This document shows positions 1-9,294 of a DNA stretch of 39,035 bases, piece after piece. Location: NCBI GenBank assembly GCA_000708835.1, contig DF237682.1, positions 1 through 39,035 on the forward strand. The letters run 5' to 3'. Positions within the stretch are counted from its first letter, which is position 1. Each line of letters begins with the position of its first letter. The notes below the pieces were generated by a model. It had not been told where the DNA came from. It ran no database searches and saw only the letters and a list, made by a program, of their open reading frames with translations. The DNA comes from Klebsormidium nitens (lineage: Eukaryota > Streptophyta > Klebsormidiophyceae > Klebsormidiales > Klebsormidiaceae). The translations under genes were made by a program, and so were the position numbers.

Positions 1-146
1 ATCGAATAATCATATAGACTGACATGTATATATGTAACGCATGTAACGCTTTCGACAAATTGCATCGAAGCTGTCTCGCGATGGTTCACGACAGGCAAGA
101 ACATAAGAATTCGACGTGTCCACGACATCCCTTTTAGGAGTTGAGT

Positions 147-506
147 TCCGAAAAACTGACGTTCCTGCCAGGACTCGAACCCTGGACCTCGGGGCTCGAG
201 CCGTCCGACCAAACTCTTTGCCCACTGGGCTAAAAAGAGCGCGTACGTTTACGGAATCTTCCAAATCTATATAATAAAAGTCTTCGGCAGTGTACGGCCG
301 TAAATCCTGGAACCGATATCGACGACCGTCATCCCTTACACGTGGCAGATTCCTTTGTTCTTGCCCTGTCGCAATCGCACGAGAGCAGTTTCAAAGTTCG
401 ACGCGGTTCGGTACGCTTAGTCGATATTCTGCGCTCGTCATCTAGAGTCAGCTCCGAAGATATCTACACTTCCGTTTTTTTTCGATCCGTCGCTTTCAAA
501 CCCCAG
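147..506 (-). repeat. Left arm of a ~360-bp inverted repeat
   Basis: The reverse complement of this stretch is nearly the same as 38679-39035. It has about a dozen or two scattered substitutions and one gap of about ten bases near 255-265. It holds a TATA-like stretch and tRNA-type box A and box B, all read on the minus strand. The outer edge near 147 is approximate, because the matching copy runs off the window end. The inner edge is sharp at about 506, where similarity stops. No ORF in it looks like a protein. It is probably a dispersed repeat family member. Two copies in opposite orientation flank the four genes. Confidence 0.85.
171..232 (-). other. tRNA-like pol III module (box A + box B) in left arm
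   Basis: Read on the minus strand, box A is TAGCCCAGTGGG (232-221) and box B is GGTTCGAGTCC (181-171). A T-arm-like stem CCAGG/CCTGG surrounds box B, and a TATA-like TTATTATATAG lies upstream. I could not fold a full cloverleaf: the sequence before box A does not pair with the sequence after the T arm, and the D stem would leave a three-base loop. I therefore call it a tRNA-derived, SINE-like head and not a working tRNA gene. No anticodon is assigned. Confidence 0.5.
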
Positions 507-637
507 TAGGTAATTCGAGTGCGGCGATTGCACTCCCAGCAGTCACTTTGGGATATGCCAGTCAGGATACCCCCGTGACCGTCAGAATCTCAGTTCAAAG
601 TTGGTATTTATAATACCTACCGTACCTAGTCCTAGGT

Positions 638-739
638 GATTCCCGACTGCCTCGATGATTGGATCAGCAGTCGGTCCTGAAGCCTGAAGGATATCCTGTG
701 AGCTGATTCCCGACTGCCTCGGTGATTGGATCAGCAGTC
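638..739. repeat. Two direct copies of a 35-bp unit
   Basis: A 35-bp unit starting GATTCCCGACTGCCTCG occurs at 638-672 and again at 705-739 with a single A/G difference. Both copies are followed by a CCTGAAGGATA-like segment, so the underlying period is about 67 bp. No coding potential is seen. It lies in the repeat-rich left flank. Confidence 0.85.
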
Positions 740-1074
740 CTGAAGGATACCGTAGTCCAAGGTAATAATCCGAATAAATAAATAATTATTTGCATTCGGA
801 AAGTCACAAATTCAGGTTTCCCGTTCGGAACGTAGAAATTCGGAAAGGTTAAATATTTCTAAATTGGGCCTCGGAAGGCAAAAATCTGCCCAAATCTGCC
901 CTAAAATGCGTCTTCAAGTATGAACATAGGGCATTCGGATTCTGGTCGGAATCGGCATAATCAATTCCGCATTCCTGGTCGGATTGTTGGAAAATATTAC
1001 TTGGAAACTCCGTTCGGAATGATCACGTTGGACTACGGTATCCTGTGAGTGACGCAGATAACAGTTAGTCGCTA

Positions 1075-1092
1075 GCGGCCCGCGCGGGCCGC
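1075..1092. repeat. 18-bp perfect palindrome
   Basis: GCGGCCCGCGCGGGCCGC equals its own reverse complement and is pure G/C inside AT-richer repeat DNA. No function can be assigned. Confidence 0.9.
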
Positions 1093-1281
1093 GCCCCGGA
1101 ATGTGAAGTAGATCGCCGGATTTCTCGGATGTTGTCGCCTTTGACGCCCCAGATTTGATCACAAGGACGCAGCCAATCACAATCGAAAATTTTGTCGCAT
1201 CTGAGTGCGGAGTTTGGCGCCCAAACTGGTTTGTCCGCTTGTCGAAAGTACGATTTAATAGTAGGTACAACGTTGAACGTA

Positions 1282-2503
1282 GGTACCTAGCAGCGAGCGC
1301 CGGTACTGTACCTTCGTAGTACCTAGCTGTGTGCATTTAACCCGCATGGGTTGAGAATCGACGGTCGATTGCACCCGTGCCCGGGGCACGGGTGGGCACT
1401 GGGGTTGGAGGTTTATCAATACGGTAGGATTTGGTCTGGCTGTTTGACGGGTTTAGCTTGTTTCTCAGGCTAGGTGATAGGTGGCTCTGAGTCCTCCCGG
1501 TTCCGATCATGTTGTAACTTGTATCTTGAAACCAAAAATTACCGGTATGACCTTACTCGTACCTACCGGTCACCGTTCATGGGCCATGCCCACAGTGGCC
1601 CGGGCACGGCCGAACCGCCGAAGGGAGGTCCGCGTACAGTTCGCATCTGGTCACTGGTGGTTGTACTCGCCGCGCGCTCACTCCGCAATGAAAGTTGTCC
1701 GATACGGTACGCACCGCGGTTTTCGGCAACGCCCCCGGGCCAGTCACGTACTGTGGCAAGTTGCAACACACGAGGTAGGAACCTGGGGTAACCTGGCCCC
1801 TGAGCCAATGGTAATACTCGGCTCGCGAGTCGCAGTGCTGGGATTCGATCCCTGGGAAGTCCGAAGTTTCAGGGAAATGTCCCGCGAGCTGGGAACTTCA
1901 GGGAATCAGGATCGTTGGTACCGGACCTATTGTACCGTACTAGCTAGGTAGGTACCGTGATACGGTAGGTACCTACGGTCCCCGTACCGCCTAAGGTAAA
2001 TCGCCTTGATTTTAATATTTTGGGTGTGGGTGCGAACAGTTAGCAAGCAATAGGACCCTAACTGCGAAAAGCGAAACCAAAGAATATTACCTCAAAAAGT
2101 GTTTTGCAAGCTAGGCAAAAAAAGCGAAAATCTGCTTTGTGCGAAATGTAAAATAAATTCTCAAAGCGTCAGGTGAAACTGCAAAACGAACGAAATTAAC
2201 TTTTCGCACCAAAAGGTGGGACATTCCCTTGGCGGTACGGGTAGTACCGGTAGGCTCAACCCACAGGTAACAGATACGGCAACCTCCAGTACCAGTACAA
2301 TGTGCATGTACCTTCAGAGCACCATTCGGTGATAGGTACCTAGGTACCTAGCTAGCTACGGTATTTGCTGACGTGGGTACCTACTGGTAACTACCGTCGC
2401 CTGGTCCGCCGTCGGTACAGAATCAACACTGACAACGGCAGACCGCGGCACTTTGGTACCTACCTACGGGTAACCTAGTAAAACCCACGTAGCTACCGGT
2501 ACC
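1282..2503. repeat. GGTACC/CGGTA-rich low-complexity tract (left flank)
   Basis: At least nine GGTACC hexamers lie here (starts at 1282, 1918, 1951, 1968, 2335, 2343, 2376, 2455 and 2498), with many CTAGGTA, TACGGTA and CTAGCTAG runs that are themselves palindromic. Overlapping open frames at 1474-1951 carry no recognisable motif and look like chance frames in GC-rich repeat DNA. A matching tract lies at 37212-38575. Confidence 0.75.
1372..1394. repeat. Inverted repeat, 11-bp stem with one central base
   Basis: CACCCGTGCCC (1372-1382) is followed by one G and then GGGCACGGGTG (1384-1394), its exact complement. It could extrude as a cruciform or be a composite of older repeats. Confidence 0.85.
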
Positions 2504-2777
2504 TAGGTAGAGTCGATGTCAACATGCATATGGATCTACGGTAGGTAGAAGACCTTCGCATAAAGGTGCCTGTGCGCCTGTTCAAAATGTCAGACTGCTC
2601 ACTGCTGGCACCAGTACTGCTGAGTGCAGTGCTCAAATGCGAGGACGATCACTTCGTCTGTTCCAACTTCAAGTTCAATGCGCTCGTCGCCTGAGAGGTA
2701 TTTAGCCTGGCTTCGCGCCCCATCTCCGCATTACCTAGTTCTTCTCCGCGAAAGAGTATTTTGTTGCTCTGTCCACT

Positions 2778-4901
2778 ATGGCTTCCAAGCTCCAGATCGC
2801 TGCCCTCCTGGCCCTCTGCCTGGTGTCTGCTGTTGCTGCCAGGGACAGCATCTTCGTCGAGTCCGAGGCCGCTCACACCGAGCCTGTTGCCACATATAAT
2901 GAGCAGCTGCACAAGTTTGAGTTTTTCAACAAAACCGTGGAGGCGCCCCGCAGGAAGGCGATGGGCCTCGGCGACAGCATACCCGTCACTGTCACTTTCT
3001 ACAATTCGCCCGGCATGGACTGCACGACTGGTGAGGCTCTGCTCCAGCCTAGTGCTGCCTCAAATCGTTCTGGGATCTGCTCAGATCTATGTGCTGCACA
3101 CATTGCTCTTCAATCTGGACTCCTGTGCAAGAGGCGATTCTAACTCGAAGAGTCCAACTCAGCATAGAATTCATTGCAATGTGGAACTTAGCAACAATAG
3201 TCCGATCTAGTATGGGTACTGTCTCTGCAAGGATATAAGAGGCTTGCTCACAGTTGCCTCATTGATATTTGAGAGCTGCTCAGAGGAGCTTTGATGCTCC
3301 AATCTGAGCTTTAATAGCTGCTCCTATTGCGCTGTCATCGAATCGCATTGATTGAACTTTGTTGAGTACCTTTCTTGGCTGCTAATATATGCTTGAACAG
3401 TCTACCAATGTAGATTCTTTGTATGGCAGAGCACAAGAAAGCATTGTGCCATTCTGTCCCGAGTTTGGACACAGATGGAGGCCCCAGCTCTTGACAAGAA
3501 GGCTATCAGATTGGACCGCAGGATCCTGCAGGCATTCATTAGTGCTAGATGGATGTGATTCCAGGAACTGATTGGCGCACTCAGGCTCATTCATCTGCAT
3601 AAATGTACTTTCATTCTGGAAGAGTAACTAACCTGAAATCATTGTTTTTTTGCCAGGAAACGGGCAGTGCGGATACGGTAATGACGTTGGTGGCACTGCA
3701 TACGGTGGCGGCGGCCCCTTCGTTGAGACCTCTCTCTGTAAGTGACATGGCACTTTGCAAGCTTGGTCAGCTTGGTTGTTCAGCTCAGTTCTTGGCATTC
3801 ATCCAAAGTAAGGTGCTCCTGAGTATGGTGTGGCCCTGTGTGCCACATGGGCCTCAGTGCCCCACAGATCTGCTAGCATTCTGAGCATGAATCCGCGCAC
3901 AATCCAAAATACTGCAGAAAACACCAGTCCTGTGCACTCGATTTGTTCAGGGCTACTGCTTGCTCCCTTGACATCCCCAGCCCCAATGGCTGATCTGTCC
4001 TCTTTGGTTTTTGCAGACCCCTATCACGCTGCCTCTGGCAACTACGGCTTCATGGGTGGCTGCGGCGCATGTGGCGTGCTGACCTACAATGGCAAGGCCC
4101 GCGGCTTTGTCATCACTGACATCACCGACGACGACTCTCAGCAGGGCAGGAATCATCACCTTGACCTGTGCCTGCCTTCCTTCAACTATTTCACTGACGG
4201 CCGGGCAGGGGATGGCGGTCACGGAGGCATCTTCTCTGGGACCTGGACCAGGGTGGACTGCGGTTGCATGGGCGCACCCAGTGAGTTGCTGCTGTACCCT
4301 TGGATGCTCGGCCCCCATGTGACCTGGCACACCAGCAAGATGCTTTCTCTTCTGGTCTTAGGGTCTGCAAGAACCTTGTGCCTGATCATCCCGTGAATGT
4401 GCCTTGATTGCTGTTTGGATCTGGATCCAGCATCATAAGGGCATTCAAACTTGCACTGTCCCATCTCTTACAGCCTGCAAAGAGTAGACCTGACATTCTT
4501 CTGCAACATTCTTCTGCAACATTCTTCTTGATGCGACATAAGGTGCTGACAGCATATCCTGCTGTGCAGACTACCCCGACAACGCCATTGTTGTCCGCAC
4601 CCAGGAGTACAACGAGTGGGCCAAGGCAGTCGTCATCTCCCGCATGGGAGGTGTTGGCGAGATTGCTGGGGTCAATTTCATAACTCGCAACGGTGGCTTT
4701 GTCAGAGGTGCCAGAGTCGAAGGCTGGGGTACCTGGTGGATGCCCACTGAAAGCATCAGCGGCAAAGGCGGCGTCGACCTGCAGATCACCCTCACTGATG
4801 GCAACACCCTGACCACCACTGGCTATCCCCTCCCTGACGCGAGAGTGTGGAGGACGGGCAACATCTACAACGTGTTCAACAACCTCCCGAAAACCTGCTA
4901 A
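2778..4901 (+). CDS. Secreted expansin (cell-wall loosening protein), 4 exons
   Basis: Exons 2778-3030, 3657-3737, 4017-4280 and 4570-4901 join in phase to 930 nt (309 aa). Residues 1-21 form a signal peptide (hydrophobic core, then Ala-Ala before Arg22). Residues ~70-195 form the double-psi beta-barrel: VTFYNSPG, then CGYG, then GGTAYGGGGPF, then CGACGVL, with HHLDL (Asp161) at the place of the family HFD motif and TWTRVDC closing the domain. Residues ~200-305 match the beta-sandwich carbohydrate-binding domain (CBM63), with the aromatic GWGTWW surface strip. Expansins are wall proteins that loosen cellulose-matrix contacts without hydrolysis. The order and spacing fit plant expansins (250-300 aa), but the sequence is too diverged for me to choose alpha, beta or expansin-like. 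Every intron follows codon position 1. The gene is convergent with the ATX gene downstream. Confidence 0.9.
4494..4528. repeat. Short tandem repeat in expansin intron 3
   Basis: A 13-bp unit CATTCTTCTGCAA is present about 2.7 times just upstream of the exon 4 acceptor at 4570. It adds pyrimidine-rich sequence but needs no special role. Confidence 0.8.
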
Positions 4902-6846
4902 CCGGAAAATGGCCCATCCCTGCAGTCGTGGGGGCAGCCTTGTGCGCATTTGTGCATTCTCTAATGGAGATCCTCCAGCAGGAATTTAGTTAGGGCTTGA
5001 GGGTTGTGTAGACTAGCTTATTCTTTGTGTGTTGCCCGTTCCAGCCTGTGTTATCCACGGCTGTCAAGGGTGCAAAAACATGGGCAGCAGCAGGGCAGGT
5101 GAATGCTTAAGCAGCCAGTACAGCGCCCGTCTCAAACAGTGAGGTAGCACCACTTCCCCTCTGCAGCTGCGGAGGTCGGCACAAGTGGATAGGTATACTG
5201 CCGCAGATTGAGTGACCAGTCGGTCGACCTCGTTAGGCAACAGCTTGCCTAATTGTAGTTTAAATTATGCAGCCTGCCAGAGTCTGTAGCAGGCTAGATT
5301 CCAAAAGTGAGTTGACACTCGTATTTGTAGACTTCGAAGAATGCACGAATCCATTGTGGTCTAAACATCAAGGACTAACAGAGTAACAGCCAGGTCCCTT
5401 GAATAAGCCCTCAAATTGTAGTGTGGAGAGACGAGGCTTCCAGAAAGGTGATTCGTTAGACAGCCAGGAGAGAGACAGAAGTTTCATCCTTACGCTGAAA
5501 CAAACATCTTGAGACGTGGAGCTTATATTGAACATGATGCAGCCGCATCAGCATTCGCTTCATTAAGCGGAAATTGTCCCAACATGCCAAACTATCGTGC
5601 AAAAGTCACGACATCACAACCTATTACACTTCTTGATGCAAAAGCACTTGTCAACACTTGTCGTGTGACATGATGGAACGGGGCCTTGCACCTCACCTTC
5701 AAACTGAACGTCTGTATTGAAGTTCGTAACACTTGTTATGAAATTACTCATGCTGTAAGCCTCAAATGCTTCTGTGGTGAAGCAGATGGTCCGCCGCCCA
5801 ACATCATGGTTAAAGAAACTCACGTGTTCATGCATGGCAGTATATGCAGGCACGCCTCAAAGCTCTAGAACAACTTCTGGTCACATGTTACTTCCCGGTT
5901 CCGGAAGTATCTGTCACCATGACTCGGACGCAGCCACGTCATTACCGACAACGATAGCTACTGGCATCAAATCGCCGATTTGTAGATTTGAGGTTGGATT
6001 GAGAGTGATTTGCATGCCATCTAGCTAGTACGACATTGGACATGACTTGCAGCCGTAGCAAGCTGCAGAGTCAACTCATTGTACCGTCCCGGTCTCACCG
6101 GCAGACTTTGCCCGATGGCTCTATGTGGCTCAGGGCGTTAATAAACCGTAAGTTACCATCAAATCGCCGATCCCGCCTTTGTCAGGTCACTATCTGAGAT
6201 TATCGCGGTATTTTCATCGTACATATACAAATCGCAAACAACTACTTGAACATATACGGCTCAGCTCCCGGCCATGTGTAAAAGGTTTGGCATGCATGGT
6301 GTTTCAAAAGCTAACGGGCATATGTACTGCACAATGATCCGCGAAGTTAAAGAATTATGAGAAGTTACCATCTGCGAAGCTGCAATAAAAATTTCATTCA
6401 CTGAGTCAGCGCGAGCCCATGCACCGCCACATGGGGGTGGCCCCACGATATACCTGTATATGGCGTTCTTTGCGTGCATGAGTCCACAGTTCACATTGCA
6501 GACCTCCGAGTTTCAGTGCTTGTAGTACAAGCTGCATGAAGATGCGGCATTAATCCCCTCGATGACGAGGCGCAACATCTGATGCCCTTCACCCGCCAGG
6601 CTGCCTCTGATGCATTCGGTTTGATTGGGTTGACGAAGCCTTTGTGTTGACTCTAGCTCAAACTCGAGCACGGTAATCAATAAGGAGCCAACATCATCTG
6701 TCTGATTCAATGAGAGGGTAAAGTTGCCCTAGATCGGGGGATACGTGCACTGCAAATAGCAAAAGTTGCATCTCCCAACCCACCAAGAGTAACTACGATG
6801 ATCCCTCTACTCATCCAATTGGCAGGGGCTAGAGTTGCTAAAGGCG
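4902..6846. other. Intergenic region, no gene recognised
   Basis: This holds the 3' flanks of two convergent genes (expansin and ATX). Open frames are short, overlap on both strands and show no family motif or credible splice chain. No tRNA or structured RNA was recognised. Confidence 0.7.
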
Positions 6847-9294
6847 CTAAACGCCCTTCATCGGTTTCGTTGGATCCCACGGCTTGATCTCTGAGACGGG
6901 CGCCATAACCCGCCCATACTCATCCCCCTCGTCTTCATCGTAAAAGTTGACTGTCCCCCGACAGCTCGGCGCCCCGCAGTTGCACGTCAGAATCTCGTCT
7001 TTCGAATTGAACCTGCAGCAGATCACCGCGTTCAGACTCACCCCCATGGAATACACATGTACGTGCTGAGGGGAGCTCAACAAAGATAGCTTGACAGGCC
7101 GCTTCTCCTGTTCATTCGCTCTGTATGGTGTGGAGTGCATCCGCAAGGCCGGTGACCAGAAGGGCCCCCTGATCGACATGTGTCTCAATCAATTGATCAA
7201 GGCGGTTGCACCGCAAAGGGCCAGTCGTTCAAGAATGCATCTCAGACCCGTCAAAAAAAAAGAATGGAAGGAGAGATACGCACAGACACCATTTTACCAC
7301 CACTTGCGTGCAACCCCTCTCATGATTGCCTGCTGAAAATCTCAATTCAAGAGGCCAGTCTGACAGTGACGCAAAAAGGTCAAAGCACTGCACTTGGAAA
7401 TTGTTAACAGGCCGTTGTCAGCTGTGTGTTTGGACTCCCACGAGTGTCACGACTGGCACAAACATTCCATCTCTGATGAGCTCACGCGCAATGCAGCGGC
7501 CGCCGCGTGGCGTTCTGAAAGGATATCGACGGCTCACTTCTTCCCGGACGGTGGCGGCCGCGGTTGGTTAGAAAAAGGTCAGAACCCGGGGTAAGGGTAG
7601 GGTTAGGTTGGTGGTTTCTAATGTGTAGGGGTGCCAAGCGCGTAAACTCGCCGGGTTAGGTCTTTGTTCTGTCCTTCCCCGGGGACTCTTTGCTTTCCCG
7701 ACGGTTTAAGCCTCGACCTGGCTACCCTAACCATAGCCGCCCATGTACCGGGAACCCAAAATAGTATCGAAGGGTAGCATTTATGGCTGTCAGACCGCCC
7801 GGACTGCCGGGTCATCTGTCAAAAAAATCGAGGTAGAGAACGACGGCCTTGGTACATTGGCCTATTAACACTTTCCAAGTGCAGTGCTATGTACTACTTG
7901 CGACAGTGACACGAGTGCGAAAGCGCGGAAGCGCTGGAAAAGCTGCACACCCACCGGTAGTCGTAGGTGAACTCCTCCCCCGGGAGGATGTCCCGCTTGG
8001 CGGTGATGACGATGTGCTCGTCGCCGTCCGCGCGCACGACGCGCGAGAAGCAGTTGGGCTCGCACGCGTGGTTGATCAGGTGCGCGAGCGACCCCGCCTT
8101 GGTCGCGTCCACCACGCGCTGGTCGTCGATGCGGAACATGTACGTGCCCGCGCCCTGGGGGACGTACACGTGTCAGCAATCTGTTCGTCCATCTTTCGCT
8201 AAGACTTCCCTGCTGCTGTCTCGGGTGGCCCGCTGTTACTCCGTTCCTTGATGCGATCGGCACCATTACGGGTTTCTGGGTCGGGGTGAAATGAGCATTT
8301 CACGGAAGCTCCTTCGAGGAGGCGGCAAGCAGCCAGTCATAAGGCTCGACAAGGGCCGGTGCTTTGAGGGCGGTAGCCTTGTGCAAACAAAGAACTTGGC
8401 TGCCGCCAACGTGGTGGGCTCGCACGCCACCGACCGTTTGGACGTAGGATAGCAGACGGAACGTAAACGGGCTCGCCCCTCCTCTTTCGACCTCCAAAAA
8501 CAAGTTCCTCGTCCATAATACCTCAGCAGAGACGTCGCAAGTCGCGAGTGTTCGTCCACACCTTTCTACGGGGTTTGACAAGGATGGTCTTCAAAACGTT
8601 TTGTTGACATCTCCCAGATATTGCAGACTCTATGTCCGAAAGCTGCAGTTTCTGTGCTTTGGGGACAAAGGTACGCCCGCCTTCTCTGGTTTCAAGCAGC
8701 CCTCGACTTCCGGGACTAGAGCAGAGGGTCGGCAGCAAGGGAAGCTTTCACACGCAGATCGACCCAGATTCTTGCTCTCTGTGCTACCGCACAACGAGCC
8801 GGGTCAAGGATAAAGGCAAGCGCCGCTCACCACGATGGAGTTGTAGAGGTTCTTCTCGCGCGCGTCCGCCACCGCCTGGCGCACGACCTCCCCCGCATAC
8901 TCCGTCACGAAGCTGGCCTGCGCGTGCCGCTGCTTCGCAAACACGCCCCACCCGTGGATCGCGCTCTTGCCGAACGCGAGCCGCTGCCCCTGCGTCGTCT
9001 TCATCATGATGTACCGCTCCGTCGCGCTCTTCGGCCCGTCGCCCAGCAGCCCCGGCCCCGCCTCGAGAGCGTCTCCCGCGGCCGCGAGCCCCGCGCGCGG
9101 CCCCGCGTGCGCTTTTCGCCGGTCGAGGGTTTGGAGGGTTTTGGAGGAGCCGGCGCCGGGGGCCGGCCGCCGGTCGGCGTGACGGCGGCCGGTGATCTCG
9201 TACGGGACTTGGCGCACGAAGAGGCGCTTCGCGAGCGCGGTCGCGACGGCCTCGGGGGCGCGCTGACCGCGGCGGGCGGCGGGGTCGAACGGCT
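6847..9294 (-). other. SET and post-SET exons of the ATX gene (exons 14-16)
   Basis: Exon 14 carries [18 protein letters not shown] and TEYAGEVVR (SAM and fold motifs) and ends NLYNSIV. Exon 15 continues [21 protein letters not shown], followed by [10 protein letters not shown] and EEFTYDYR. Exon 16 gives the post-[11 protein letters not shown] (C-X-C-X4-C) and the stop at 6847-6849. The catalytic Tyr of TYDYRF and the Asn-His pair are present. The usual Ser of NHSC is Ala. All zinc-binding Cys of post-SET are in place, so the enzyme should be active. Confidence 0.92.

Noticed and set aside
171-240. A functional tRNA gene in the left repeat
   Set aside because: Boxes A and B are good, but the acceptor stem does not pair and the D arm is not acceptable.
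1474-1951. Overlapping long open frames on both strands in the left flank
   Set aside because: The region is GC-rich repeat DNA, all frames lack motifs, and no splice chain extends them.
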